Assembly: GCF_004524775.2 (NCBI RefSeq)
Contig: NZ_CP119081.1
Location: 558,001-622,000 of the forward strand
Direction of reading: 5' to 3'
Source: Helcococcus ovis
Lineage (GTDB): Bacteria > Bacillota > Clostridia > Tissierellales > Peptoniphilaceae
Length of the DNA stretch: 64,000 nt
Shown here: one piece after another, positions 63,148 through 64,000 of the stretch
How positions within the stretch are numbered: the stretch's first letter is position 1
Layout: each line of letters begins with the position of its first letter
Made by a program: the position numbers and the translations under genes
The notes under the pieces: model-generated
The model's input: only the letters and a program-made list of their open reading frames with translations
Told to the model about the DNA's origin: nothing
Databases searched by the model: none

Positions 63148-64000
63148 ATGAGTAAGATAAAATATACTCCGGAACAAAGAGAAGGTGTATTTTTGAGAAA
63201 TAAAAATATTATAATATCAGCTCAAGCAGGTGCTGGTAAGACTCAAGTTTTAGGACAAAGAATTATTCATTTGCTTGAAGAAAAAAGAATAGATATAGAC
63301 AAGTTCTTAATTGTAACATTTACAAATAAAGCTGCTGCCGAGATGAAAGACAGGATAAAAAAGGCTATATCAGATCGAATAAAGGATGTTGATTCAGAAG
63401 CTAAAATATTCTTAAAAAAACAATATAATAAAACGACTAATGCTCAAATATCAACTATGCATGCATTTTGTATAGAAGTTCTTAGAAGTTATTTTTATAA
63501 ATTAGGGATAAATCCTGCATTCAAGATTCTTACCGGTTCAAGTTTAGAAGTTATTAAATGGCAGGCGATGAATGAAGTTTTTGATGATTTATATAAAACT
63601 GAAGATTCACAATTTTATTATTTACTTGATAATTTTACTAGAAAATATAGTGATGAATACGTAAAGGAAGTTTTGTTCAAATTATATACTTTTATAAATT
63701 CTCAAATTAATCCATTTGAATGGTTTGATTATCAGATAAAAAAATATCATTTTAAGGATTTTTACGAAAACATTAATGAATATAATAATAGAAAAAAAGA
63801 GATGTTTTTGTATTATAAAACAAAGATTGATGAATTATATGTAAGATATGAAAAAATTTATGCTGATATAATTTTATATTCTAAGATAAATAATTTAACT
63901 ATATATAAAGAAAATATTAACTCTGATAATCTTGAAATATTAATTATAAAAAATACTTCTGATTATCAAGAATTACAAGACTCTATAAATAAATTTTCAC
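63148..64000 (+). CDS. addA: ATP-dependent helicase/nuclease subunit A (AddA), 3' end outside window
   Basis: UvrD-type helicase start: QREGVF, the Walker A SAQAGAGKTQVL, motif Ia FTNKAAAEMKDRI and TMHAFCIEVLR are present. The frame stays open to the window end. It begins two bases after the addB stop codon, with AGGAGA upstream, and forms the addBA operon for recombination and repair. Confidence 0.93.
   Translation, partial: MSKIKYTPEQREGVFLRNKNIIISAQAGAGKTQVLGQRIIHLLEEKRIDIDKFLIVTFTNKAAAEMKDRIKKAISDRIKDVDSEAKIFLKKQYNKTTNAQISTMHAFCIEVLRSYFYKLGINPAFKILTGSSLEVIKWQAMNEVFDDLYKTEDSQFYYLLDNFTRKYSDEYVKEVLFKLYTFINSQINPFEWFDYQIKKYHFKDFYENINEYNNRKKEMFLYYKTKIDELYVRYEKIYADIILYSKINNLTIYKENINSDNLEILIIKNTSDYQELQDSINKFS

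Overview
This window is a low-G+C (about 28%), Gram-positive anaerobe chromosome segment. Signs of an anaerobic Firmicute are class III ribonucleotide reductase (nrdDG), an Rnf-type redox complex, a preQ1 riboswitch with an ECF-type transporter, and cell-wall proteins with sortase-like C-termini. The combination suits the Peptoniphilaceae, and Parvimonas is my best guess. That placement is inference; no 16S gene is in the window.

Layout. 1-9.05 kb is a haem-acquisition locus: the tail of an ABC exporter, then shp-htsABC-shr, a streptococcal-type surface relay (Shr to Shp to HtsA to HtsBC). 9.3-11.1 kb holds a Nudix gene, a frameshifted small gene, tRNA-Leu and a tandem hairpin array. 11.3-15.1 kb is polA-coaE-lytic transglycosylase. 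15.2-18.2 kb has a frameshifted secreted-protein gene and an orphan ABC permease. 18.3-23.0 kb is an aberrant rnfCDGEA operon: no rnfB, all four membrane [2Fe-2S] cysteines missing from RnfA and RnfE, and two FMN-binding domains in RnfG. 23.0-28.5 kb has fthC, a repeat-rich wall-binding protein, an IS110-family element with a candidate bridge RNA, and divergent folT/folC. 28.5-35.1 kb has two secreted proteins (one a papain-type protease), an Rgg-type regulator, an MFS transporter and MgtC.

35.1-42.3 kb has a decayed cysteine peptidase with a lipoprotein, and a two-component system divergent from an ABC-2 exporter. 42.4-48.7 kb has nrdDG behind probable NrdR boxes, a surface protein, tag, a structured-RNA candidate and an ABC-F ATPase. 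48.8-50.8 kb is a decayed prophage fragment: a MuF-type head protein with a toxin-like C-terminus, a promoter-to-terminator RNA candidate, and a broken scaffold gene. 51-54 kb is a large Cna-B surface adhesin. 54.2-55.3 kb holds tRNA-Lys, repeats and tmRNA. 55.3-59.8 kb has a DUF1275 protein, a secreted barnase, a barstar-gamma-carbonic anhydrase fusion, an orphan PTS EIIB, queT with its preQ1 riboswitch, and glucokinase. The window ends in addB (without its Fe-S cysteines) and the start of addA.

The strongest candidates for something undescribed are the stripped-down Rnf-like complex, the barstar-carbonic anhydrase fusion paired with a secreted RNase, the prophage RNA between the MuF toxin and scaffold genes, and the IS110 bridge-RNA region. 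All functional calls come from reading motifs; no database search was possible.
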